A stretch of 64,000 nt of DNA from Asterias rubens (Eukaryota > Echinodermata > Asteroidea > Forcipulatida > Asteriidae). Where the stretch lies: NCBI RefSeq assembly GCF_902459465.1, contig NC_047067.1, forward strand, positions 14,272,840-14,336,839. The letters run 5' to 3'. Under the pieces are notes generated by a model, which was not told where the DNA came from, made no database searches, and worked only from the letters and a program-made list of their open reading frames with translations. This document shows positions 58,201-64,000 of the stretch, piece by piece (the stretch's first letter is position 1; each line of letters begins with the position of its first letter). Made by a program: the position numbers and the translations under genes.

Positions 58201-61200
58201 TTTAAAAGTAGCATACACTGATCCACACAAATATGCCTCGATATTGGTGGCTTTCCTTTTGCTTTGCGAACTAACACGGTCGACCATTTATGGCCGACCG
58301 TGTTAGTCGACAAGGTTAAAGGAAAACCACGCAATTTCGAGGCATATTTGTGTGGATCATTGTATTCTGCTTTTAAAACATCTTTCCAACCTTATGCATT
58401 TTATAACAAACGATTAAAAATGCTTTTCAAAGACCAACTCGACCGGTCCAAGGCAACGTGTTCCTTCAAAGTTGGTGAGTTTATTCCTGTACAATTCAAA
58501 GTAATGTACATCTGACCAAATTGGTCCAAAGAATGTTTGAAGGTGCTTTGTTTTGGGGATATTGCCAATCCAGGGTGATTATCTCCAGGCACGGAGAATT
58601 ATCCTTAAAGGAATGTTACAGAATTGGTAAGAAACAAAAATCGTGAAGATCACAGATTTACATAAAACTTACACAGTCTAATCATGATGATAGTTGAAAA
58701 CATCCCTTGAAATATTTCTATCTGAAATGTCATGTTTGATGAGAAATAAATAAACGAACTTTGCGTTTGGAGTTTATTGCTCAGTGAGCGTTTTATTCAT
58801 TTTGTTTTGGCGTCGATACAATGCAATATTTGTAATCGGTTTTTCACTATTCTCTCGTGACCCAGATGGCCGAACGATCTCAAACTTCTACAAGTTTGTC
58901 AGTTTATGTACATGGTGGATTTTATAAAGTGCTCACACTGCCAGCAACTGTTTTGTTTGCAAAAACTAATTCTGTAATGTTCCTATAATTAGAATACACA
59001 ATTTTGGGGGATAAAAAGCGTTATATTTTTCCATGACTACATTATTGAAATGTGAAATGCTTCTTAAAATATATTATACTATCCAAAGCGACTGTACTTC
59101 TTACCACATTAATTGTAAAGGCAGTGGACACTATTGGTAATTACTCAAAATAAATTATTAGCATAGAACTTTTCTTTGTGAGAAACGGCTCCCTCTGAAG
59201 TGCCATAGTTTTTGAGAAAGAAGTATTTTTACACGAATTTGATTTCGAGACCTCGGATTTTGAACTTGAGGTCTCAAAATCAACCATCTAAATGCACACA
59301 ACTTCGTGTGACAGGGGTGTTTTCTTCTTTCATGATTATCTTGCAAGTTCGTTACCCGATTGAGCTCAAATTTTCACAGGTGTGTTATTTTGTGCATATG
59401 TTGAGATGCACCAACTGTGAAGGCTAGTCTTTGACAATTACCAATAGTGTCCACTGCCTTTAAGAGTGATTACCAAACAGATACCGACCCTTTTTAACAA
59501 GGTTGTTATGATTTGTTGTTGTCTCTTCAAGGAGTCTCCATGAGCAGTTGAGGAAACTTCCACAGCCAGGAAATGAAGTTGCCTCATCTTTAAAGACATT
59601 GGATGGAATCAGTCTACAGAGAATGAATCGACTGCTCATGTCAAGGTCAGTGGAGTTCTACTTTTGTAAATCTAAATGTGATGTGATCAAGCAAAATGAG
59701 TCGTTTGTGGACCCAGGTATTTTGTAAAACATTTGAAAATAGTCTAGACCAGATTTCCAAAAAGGGCTCTAGTTAAGGAAGTGAGCGGCATTTTTGAGTA
59801 AAAGTTGGTAACATACCTGATTTAACTAATTTGGGGGTGCTGAATCCAAAAATGGTGGATACCAAGGCTAACTGTTAGTCCTTCACCCTGAAAAATCAAA
59901 TTTAAAACAATACAGAAAACCTAGTAGCTACGGACTTCTCACGTGAAAAAAAGTCAGGTTCTGCTGTGGTTCCATATTGATGTTGTCAGGATACCACACA
60001 GGGCAGGTACCCGGGTGCAGGTCAGGTATCTGTAACAAGCTTTTGGGTGTACTGGATAGATCTACAACCAAATTGCACTTTCAGAGCGACCAACAGGTGC
60101 TTTCAATGTCATTTTGAAAGTATTTGAGTTGGTGTTTTTTCTAATAAAGAGTTATTTATTATTTGAACATAATTTCTCTGTTGTTAAAAGCACAAACCGT
60201 TGATTATTTTCTCTTATAATGTAGGCCTACACTACTTAAACAGGTAGGCCTACCAGGTGTAGTCTAGACTCAACAATGATACAGAAAATTGTATTGTATA
60301 TCAACTTTGCAGTGCTCCCTGTTTTTGAGTAGGTTAGCTTTTAGTGTTCACACTCATGGCTTGAAATTATCTTACCAGTCAAAACATTTGATTTTAGAGG
60401 ATTTTAAAGTAACTCATTTTTCGATTACAATCCTCCCCCGTTTTAGAAAGTATTCTCCACAGTTGACGAACCAATGTCACTGTTGTAGGCTAACAATTGA
60501 AAAAATAAATTCCAGTTTGTTTGTTTGTTGGCAGTATAACGCATTGTTAGTCGTGTTTGTACACACATGGACAAATTGCACACAAGAAGACGATAGTAAG
60601 ATTCCGAAACATAGGACAACAAAATATGTATCCCCTCCATTGACAAAACAATCCACCCCTCTCTTTTCAGCTGGCTGTGAAGAACAAGGAAAAAACAAAT
60701 ATCTCTTTATTCATTATTACCGCTCAATCCACAAGTATAGACTCCTAATTTATTTTTGTAAGTCAGCTAGGCTGGTTCCCAGCAATGAATCATTCATGAA
60801 AGGTGTGCGTTTCTTCGATATTAGCAATCATAGTTTGGAGTACAATCTGAGGCAAAAAGCTTAAGTCAAAAGACTGTTTTAATTTTGGCCAGGTACCCCA
60901 GACTCTTACTTTGCTTTTCCAGCAATATTTTATTTGGGAAGAACAACAGGAGTTTAAACTTTTAAAACCAACTTCAAGAAAATTCTTAAACCCCCCAAAA
61001 ATGAAAATAGTAAGTTAAAAATGGACCTAATCGTAAAAATGTCTAATACCCAGTGGACTTCTTTGCAATGTGATAGTATATGATTTTTGATTTAGATGAC
61101 TCTGTACATGTTATAGTATAGGGTTTAAGTGGATGCTGGAAAGGATGACATACACTGAAAAGAAGATGCCTCCTTGCACCAAGCTGTTGTATGTGTTTCA

Positions 61201-64000
61201 GTAATGTTTCAGTACTACAAGGATACCTTCTCCGGTATACTTCTATCATAATATAACATAAAATCAGGTTAAATTTAGGAAAAACACTATTGGATTTTGG
61301 GAAATATCAGCTTGAATGGAATGCTTTGATGCGTCGATTCCATAGTAGAGGCATTTTTGTAATGTCATGTAATTGTATCTCCCCAAAGGAAATTAACATG
61401 TTTGTAAAATTGCATGTTTGCTTGAATCAGTTTCCTGAATGCAAGTCCATCTGCATGATGATTTGTGTTTTTTAGCAAGTCACTATTCAATCGAATTGCA
61501 ATGTGTTGTGTACTATTAATTCTGTATTTTCTTTTATAGAAATGTCTCTGTAAGGACAGGGATGGGAGCCCAAATACTACAAAACATTTGTTTATAATTT
61601 ATATACATTGGGTTATTTATTGGACATAATATTTAAAGTGACATCAAACTGAAACACTTCAAAATATCGCTTGATTTTCGCACTCTAAGTATCTTGAACT
61701 ATTCTGACCAAAAAAAAGCTGACATACAAAAATAAAGTAGGAGTCTATACTTGTGGATTGAGCGGTAATAATGAATAAAGAGACATTTGTTTTTTCTTTG
61801 TTCTTCACACCTAGCTGAAAAGAGAGGGGGGGGATTGTTTTATCAATGGAGGGGATACATGTTTTGTTGTCCTTTGTTTCTGAATCTTACTATCGTCTTC
61901 TTGTGTGAAATTTGTCCGTGTGTACAAACACGACTAACAATGCGTTAAACTGCCAACAAACAAACAAACTAAGTTTTATTCAATTGTTAGCCTACAACAA
62001 TAAGATTGGTTCGTAAACTGTGGAGAATACTTTTTAAAACGAGGGAGAATTGTAATCAAAAAATTAGTTACTTTAAAATCCTTTAAAATCTTTTTTTTTT
62101 TGACTGGTAAGATAATTTCAAGCCATGAAGTATGATTGTTGAGTCTAGACTACACCTGGTAGGCCTACCTGTTTAAGTAGCGTATATAGGTCTACATTAT
62201 AAGAGAAAATAATCAACGGTTTGTGCTTTTAACAACAGAGAAATTATGTTCAAATAATAAATAACTCTTTATTAGAAAAAACACTAACTCAAATACTTTC
62301 AAAATGACATTGAAAGCACCTGTTGGTCCCTCTGAAAGTGCAATTTGATTGCAGATCTATCCAGTACACCCAAAAGCTTGTTACGGATACCTGACCTGCA
62401 CCCGGGTACCTGCCCTGTGTGGTATCCTGACAACATCAATATGGAACCACAGCAGAACCTGACTATTTTTCATGTGAGAAGTCCGTCGTCTGCTAGGTTT
62501 TCTGTATTGTTTAAAATTTGATTTTTCAGGGTGAAGGACTAAAAATTAGCCTTGGTATCCATCATTTTCGGATTCAGCACCCCCAAATTAGTTAAATCAG
62601 GTATGTTACCAACTTTTACTCAAAAATGTCGCTCGAAGTTGGTTTTTTTGAAATCGGGTCTAGACTAAAAGAGCATATTATAGTCTTATGCTTGAAAACT
62701 GGTGTTGATACCTTCTTTGGTTCAACAGTTGTGAAGGTTGAAATGCCAAGAGATAACAGACAATGAAACTTAGAAAAGGGAGTTTAAAGTCGAGTTGTTT
62801 AATGAACGTACATCAGCACATTTTCTTTCAATGCTAATTTTAGGCTGTTTTGGATGTTATTTATCGGAAGAAAGGTGGCAATACAAAATAAGATATATTT
62901 TGGCATTTAGGTAGTTCTCAATGGGAACTACAGTATGATGACCCTGTCTTCATTGTGTAGTAATGACCTCTGGTTGGTGGCTGGCTGGCCTTCGGCTTGG
63001 TCCATTAAAAGTTGCCAGCCACCAACCAAGGTCGTAACCATGCAGTGAAGATCGCGCCATCACAGTGTTAGCTATTGGACACTTTCGGAACAGAAAAAAA
63101 AGAAAAAAGTTCACAGATTTACAAGTAACCTACAGGGTTTACAGTAAGGTAATGGTGAAAGACTTCCCTTGAAATATTAGTCCATGAAATGCTTTACTTT
63201 TTGAGAAACTATTAAAACAATTATCAATTCTCGATATCTAGAATTATGGATTTATTTTAAACACATGTCATGACATGGCGAAACGTGTGGAAACAAGGGT
63301 GGGTTTTCCCGTTATTTTCTCCCGACTCTGATGACTGATTGAGCCCAAATTTTCACAGGTTTTTAATTTTATATATAAGTTGTGATACACGAGGTGGTGC
63401 CTTTGGACAATACTTTTTTCCGAAAGTGTCCAATGGCTTTAAATGAAAACCTTAGGCTTCAATAATTGTCTTTAGGTTCTTTGAAAAATCTTTTGAAGTA
63501 AACTTTTAATTTTTTGTCACTTTATCTTCAGAAGTCCAAAAGCAGATAAAGAGAATCAGCCTTGTTGGTCAGATGATCAGTCATTATCCTTGATGCAGCC
63601 CTCTAAGATGTATCAACAAATCAATACCAAACAAACCTCAGATCCAAGATCGGATCCCAATCCACCAAAAAACCACTTTGCAAAGTCTCCAAAATCACCT
63701 ACAAAGAAGAAGAGTCCAAATCGGCACGTCACATTTCAAAGGAGCACCGATGATGACAATCTGATCGCGAAAGACGTCAGTGGCTGGGCGAGGACAGATA
63801 CACTCTGGAAAGGCCAGCAGATTTCCACTGGGGATTACGCCGCATCGGAAAGAAGCAGGCAACATACTCTGGATGTTCCACATGAAACATCATCGACCAC
63901 TGAGAAGAACCTCTCTATATGGTTGAGTCCAATACCTGAAGACCTTGACGCTACGCAGTTAGCAGGTGCGTCCGCAAGACAGCTCGTTAAAGGCAATTAT
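43281..64000 (+). CDS. CCDC14: CCDC14 homologue, centrosomal coiled-coil protein (3' end beyond window)
   Basis: Twelve exons found: 43281-43303, 44657-44726, 46718-46773, 48460-48626, 49622-49927, 51577-52803, 53850-53993, 55251-55484, 56805-56962, 57344-57537, 59532-59645 and 63532 to about 63965 (donor GCAG|gtgcgt) or beyond. Together they give about 975 codons without a stop; human CCDC14 is about 950 residues. Diagnostic stretches are SGFSLYSSDSTDNTAVDVNR followed by LNRCSKLLANML (exon 4), ALADH-type coiled coil YLIRELQAVLADH (exon 7) and AFQPLQSENSQLRRRLRIVN (exon 8). Exons 9-10 continue the coiled coil, with QRDKEITRLKNLTQ. Exon 6 (1.2 kb) is long, polar and weakly conserved in feel, as expected of a disordered region. 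In vertebrates CCDC14 is a centriolar-satellite protein that restrains centriole duplication (family knowledge). Introns are heavily invaded by mobile elements, including a 3-kb palindrome in intron 11. The last exon boundary at the window edge is uncertain. Confidence 0.9.
43667..44061 (-). mobile_element. MITE family 1 copy
   Basis: A minus-orientation copy from 'taaaggcagtggacactatt' to 'ccaaaagtgtccactgcctt', with the internal pair 'tcaagacctcaaatttagaa' / 'ctcgaggtctcgaaatc'. In intron 1 of CCDC14. Confidence 0.9.
44207..44276. ncRNA. Near-perfect 30-bp hairpin, pre-miRNA-sized
   Basis: Arms 44214-44236 and 44247-44269 are exact reverse complements over 23 bp (left arm begins AGAACTATGAGG, right arm begins AGCGGAACAAAC) around a 10-nt loop. 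Pairing continues for seven more positions outwards with one C/A mismatch. The full hairpin is 70 nt, inside intron 1 of CCDC14 and outside any repeat I recognise. It could be a microRNA-like precursor, a young inverted duplication or a transposon remnant. Perfect pairing is unusual for an old miRNA gene. Confidence 0.35.
44790..44965 (+). mobile_element. Penelope-like 3'-end fragment
   Basis: The block 'tctcctgacgatgactagac ... gagcaagctagtcgaaacaa tgagaccaattcaagaactg' followed by 'gtagtagtcccagcc' matches 49240-49470. The arrangement (acidic DQSEQAS-type coding end followed by a hairpin) is typical of Penelope-like elements. It ends where a MITE family 1 copy begins. Confidence 0.5.
44966..45349 (+). 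mobile_element. MITE family 1 copy
   Basis: It runs from 'aaagacactggccactattg' to 'ccaatagtgtccactgcctt', with the full internal block order. In intron 2 of CCDC14. Confidence 0.9.
45455..45830 (+). mobile_element. Repeat of the 'catttcaaaaggtggtcgcg' family
   Basis: Blocks 'aatttcatttcaaaaagtgg tcgcg', 'tatgtccacgcaggaagaat' and 'cttctcagattcaaatttgg' match 36720-37095 and 48940-49240. In intron 2 of CCDC14. Confidence 0.55.
45834..46196 (+). mobile_element. MITE family 1, subfamily C copy
   Basis: It has left end 'taaagccattggacactttt' and right end 'gaaaatgtccaatggcttta'. The interior 'gtgtcatgacatgtgtttta' and 'aattctcgatatcgaaaatt' marks subfamily C; the other full copy is at 63060-63440. 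In intron 2 of CCDC14, directly followed by a SINE. Confidence 0.85.
46197..46625 (+). mobile_element. SINE family 1 copy, full length
   Basis: The most complete copy. Head 'gtgtcctggccgagcggtaa' and B-box region 'gtgggttggagtacccagcc' are tRNA-Ser/Leu-like, followed by 'ttagcaagacacttgaccat', 'gagaaggggttcgccc', 'ttataaggtgctac' and an ATT-rich tail. In intron 2 of CCDC14, about 90 bp before exon 3. Confidence 0.85.
46853..47240. mobile_element. Palindromic MITE family 2 copy
   Basis: The element is one long imperfect palindrome of ~390 bp centred near 47044. The left end 'aaaggaacacgttgccttgg' pairs with the right end 'ccaaggcaatgtgtcccttt'. Inner pairs are 'gaagatgttttaaaagtaga' / 'tctacttttacaacatcttt' and 'taacacggtcagccatttat' / 'ataaatggccgacgtgttag'. 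A second copy is at 58090-58475. In intron 3 of CCDC14. Confidence 0.9.
47344..47716 (-). mobile_element. MITE family 1 copy
   Basis: A minus-orientation copy from 'taaaggcagtggacactatt' to 'ccaatagtgtccagagtctt'. In intron 3 of CCDC14, directly followed by a SINE head. Confidence 0.9.
47717..47935 (+). mobile_element. SINE family 1 copy, 5' part
   Basis: The head 'ggcgtcatggccgaatggtc' is followed by 'gacacttgtgtccttgagcc' and 'cataattgcttctctccacc'. The 3' half is missing. In intron 3 of CCDC14. Confidence 0.75.
48060..48405 (+). mobile_element. SINE family 2, two partial or adjacent copies
   Basis: A truncated copy (48070-48240, 'cagtgctctagaattgcaaa ... ggaaagtactgagaatacag') is followed by a fuller one whose head is 'cacggtcgtctagttggtat' and whose B-box is 'gggttagaatcccaccag'. 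The second ends 'ggaaagcactgagtatacag'. In intron 3 of CCDC14, shortly before exon 4. Confidence 0.75.
48940..49240 (+). mobile_element. Repeat of the 'catttcaaaaggtggtcgcg' family
   Basis: Blocks 'gtgaaaatctcatatgaaaa ggtcacgtttttga', 'tattcaggaagaataatctc' and 'cttctcagattcaaattttt' match 45455-45830. In intron 4 of CCDC14. Confidence 0.5.
49241..49470 (+). mobile_element. Penelope-like 3'-end fragment
   Basis: The stretch 'tgacaatgacaagagcaagc tagtcgaaatgttgagacca' reads as the acidic C-terminus seen in Penelope-like elements, then 'gtagtcccggctgacttcct' and 'aaaagcaggagagctg'. In intron 4 of CCDC14, about 150 bp before exon 5. The open frame is a decayed remnant, not a host gene. Confidence 0.5.
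50380..50645 (-). mobile_element. LINE reverse-transcriptase C-terminal remnant
   Basis: A minus-strand open frame (stop at 50402) reads SVHSHNTRGASKGDFHIYFS, then RTSYSKNSLISNGIIFWNNL and SFSRKIKTSFL. This is the familiar end of the ORF2 protein of non-LTR retrotransposons, in which a 'HxxxTR', an aromatic 'R..Y.k.s....g..lWN.LP' line and a final 'SF..klK..L' follow one another. No upstream polymerase motifs are left. In intron 5 of CCDC14, antisense to the gene. Confidence 0.65.
50769..50830. repeat. (CAAA)n microsatellite
   Basis: About 15 units of AAAC/CAAA in a row, in intron 5 of CCDC14 at the end of the LINE remnant's A-rich side. Confidence 0.9.
50860..51405. repeat. 36-bp minisatellite, about 15 copies
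   Basis: The 36-bp unit begins gtgagaagaactgtgtacat and ends in gacctccccca with a few C/T and G/A variants. As the unit length is a multiple of three and lacks stops, several frames stay open on both strands for 190-240 codons. These are artefacts: the array lies in intron 5 of CCDC14 between well-supported exons. Confidence 0.95.
52862..53215 (+). mobile_element. SINE family 1 copy carrying a nested MITE
   Basis: SINE blocks 'aaagaacccagtgctcctgg', 'gcgccacagcaccttgtaaa', 'attgcatggtgctac', then 'cttgcaggtgaagcgccttg agcgtcactgagt' are interrupted at 52974-53131. In intron 6 of CCDC14. Confidence 0.75.
52974..53131. mobile_element. GC-rich MITE nested in a SINE
   Basis: It has inverted ends cccttttcgaaacgacggcg and ccgtggtttcgaaaaggg over 158 bp. 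The interior ('gcgttggattcagcttcagg ... aaaacaaccgcggggcc') is much GC-richer than its surroundings. Same family as 39909-40050. Confidence 0.75.
53336..53690 (+). mobile_element. MITE family 1 copy
   Basis: From 'aaagacactggacactattg' to 'ccaatagtgtccactgcctt', with the internal pair 'tcgagaccgcaatttttaat' / 'ttgaggtctcgaaatc'. In intron 6 of CCDC14. Confidence 0.9.
54010..54360 (+). mobile_element. SINE family 2 copy with partial duplicate
   Basis: The head 'cggtagcctggttggtaagg' and a near-consensus B-box 'gggttcgaatcccacctga' are followed by 'gggaaagtactgagtataca'. An extra tail ('aggactctgagtatacagtg') lies before the head at 54035, so two copies overlap or one was duplicated. In intron 7 of CCDC14. 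Confidence 0.75.
54695..54990 (+). mobile_element. MITE family 1, subfamily B copy (right end lost)
   Basis: It begins 'taaaggcactgtacacattt' and carries the subfamily B hairpin 'ataaaagacttctagctaga'. It stops after 'cacaatgttttatactgtca'. In intron 7 of CCDC14. Confidence 0.8.
55675..56175. mobile_element. DNA transposon-like element with ends 'AAGGCCTTTTCACACTAC'
   Basis: Repeated 'ttttcacactaca' blocks and 'gacacggatacgatccggat' at the left are mirrored by 'atccggataaagtttgacac' and 'aggtgaaaaggat' at the right. About 500 bp without coding capacity. In intron 8 of CCDC14. Confidence 0.5.
56180..56690 (+). mobile_element. Penelope-like element remnant: GIY-YIG endonuclease end with inverted flanks
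   Basis: The plus-strand frame ending at 56673 reads HRIKWPMPWSDTEPCKTTRW, then LREAIWIGRRGKNTLNIDLW and a terminal GHGHQSEEAPS. This order (…REAIxIxxR…N.D.g.y.L..IYD…) is the C-terminal endonuclease region of Penelope-like retroelements. The sequence around the stop ('gtcaccagtctgaagaagct cctagc') is repeated in inverted form at 56186-56240, as in the terminal arrangement known for these elements. A dead fragment in intron 8 of CCDC14. Confidence 0.7.
57623..58010 (-). mobile_element. MITE family 1 copy
   Basis: A minus-orientation copy from 'taaaggcagtgaacactatt' to 'ccaatagtgtccagtgtctt'. In intron 10 of CCDC14, about 90 bp after exon 10. Confidence 0.9.
58090..58475. mobile_element. Palindromic MITE family 2 copy
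   Basis: A second copy of the long palindrome at 46853-47240, with centre near 58290 ('taacacggtcgaccatttat' / 'ggccgaccgtgtta'). The right arm is the better conserved ('cgaccggtccaaggcaacgt'). In intron 10 of CCDC14. Confidence 0.9.
58605..58990. mobile_element. MITE family 3 copy
   Basis: Inverted ends 'aaaggaatgttacagaattg' and 'taattctgtaatgttcctat'. The copy has a longer interior than that at 28777-29130, including 'gttgaaaacatcccttgaaa'. In intron 10 of CCDC14. Confidence 0.85.
59110..59463 (-). mobile_element. MITE family 1 copy
   Basis: A minus-orientation copy from 'gtaaaggcagtggacactat' to 'ccaatagtgtccactgcctt', shortened in the left part ('agaacttttctttgtgagaa'). It ends about 70 bp before exon 11 of CCDC14. 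Confidence 0.9.
59742..62665. mobile_element. 2.9-kb foldback element: ~1-kb inverted arms, TA-flanked
   Basis: The left arm (59742-60770) and right arm (61717-62665) are inverted copies over about 0.95-1.03 kb, with scattered substitutions and small indels, around a 0.95-kb centre. The outer ends are gtctagacc...ggtctagac, and TA stands on both sides, as expected of a TA-targeting transposon. Matching inner landmarks are 'ccgctcaatccacaagtata' / 'tatacttgtggattgagcgg' and 'cacccgggtacctgccctgt' with its inverse at about 60000. The frame at 60289-60864 lies inside the left arm and is not a recognised protein. It fills most of intron 11 of CCDC14. Confidence 0.85.
63060..63440 (-). mobile_element. 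MITE family 1, subfamily C copy
   Basis: In minus orientation from 'gctattggacactttcggaa' to 'cgaaagtgtccaatggcttt', with interior 'acacatgtcatgacatggcg' and 'caattctcgatatctagaat'. In intron 11 of CCDC14, about 90 bp before exon 12. Confidence 0.85.

Noticed and set aside
60289..60864. 191-codon plus-strand frame
   Set aside because: It lies within one arm of the long inverted repeat, has no resemblance to a transposase or any other family I know, and is broken by changes in the other arm.

Overview
This is eukaryotic nuclear DNA: every recognisable gene is split into short exons with GT-AG introns, there are no operons, and the introns and spacers are packed with short non-autonomous DNA transposons, tRNA-derived SINEs, Penelope-like and LINE fragments and minisatellites. 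The protein families (an RWDD3/RSUME homologue, a CCDC14 homologue, two SPFH/band-7 membrane proteins) and the repeat style suggest an invertebrate deuterostome. An echinoderm, perhaps a sea star, is my best guess; it rests on general impression, not on a database match.

Layout. (1) 1-11.4 kb: a probable minus-strand gene for a small secreted peptide. It has a non-coding first exon near 11.26-11.4 kb, a clear signal-peptide exon at 7999-8121 and a tentative last coding exon at 7436-7530. The far left holds three tandem tRNA-like SINE units. (2) 11.4-17.1 kb: repeats only. (3) 17117-27572 (+): a ten-exon gene for a 597-residue single-pass SPFH-domain protein with two PPxY motifs in its N-terminal tail and a Cys-rich insertion in its C-terminal half. 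A 44-bp minisatellite starts about 20 bp after its stop. (4) 27.6-32.6 kb: repeats. (5) 32634-37961 (-): a six-coding-exon gene for a shorter (301-residue) SPFH protein with an N-terminal anchor, convergent with the first. Its non-coding exon lies near 39.75 kb. (6) 40557-43129 (-): RWDD3, five exons, complete. (7) 43281 to beyond the right edge (+): CCDC14, twelve exons found, about 975 codons in the window, still open. RWDD3 and CCDC14 are head to head with about 150 bp between start codons, so they probably share a promoter.

The two SPFH genes are the most unusual content. Both encode a transmembrane segment followed by an SPFH-like module and a helical C-terminal part, they face each other across 5 kb, and sequons plus paired cysteines suggest that the SPFH part lies outside the cytosol. 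I cannot assign either to a named family. RWDD3 is known as an enhancer of SUMO conjugation and CCDC14 as a centrosomal/centriolar-satellite protein; nothing here suggests a joint pathway beyond the shared promoter.

All exon limits were worked out by hand from splice signals and phase. Each of the three complete genes joins into one open frame of whole codons, and CCDC14 keeps one continuous open frame to the window edge.
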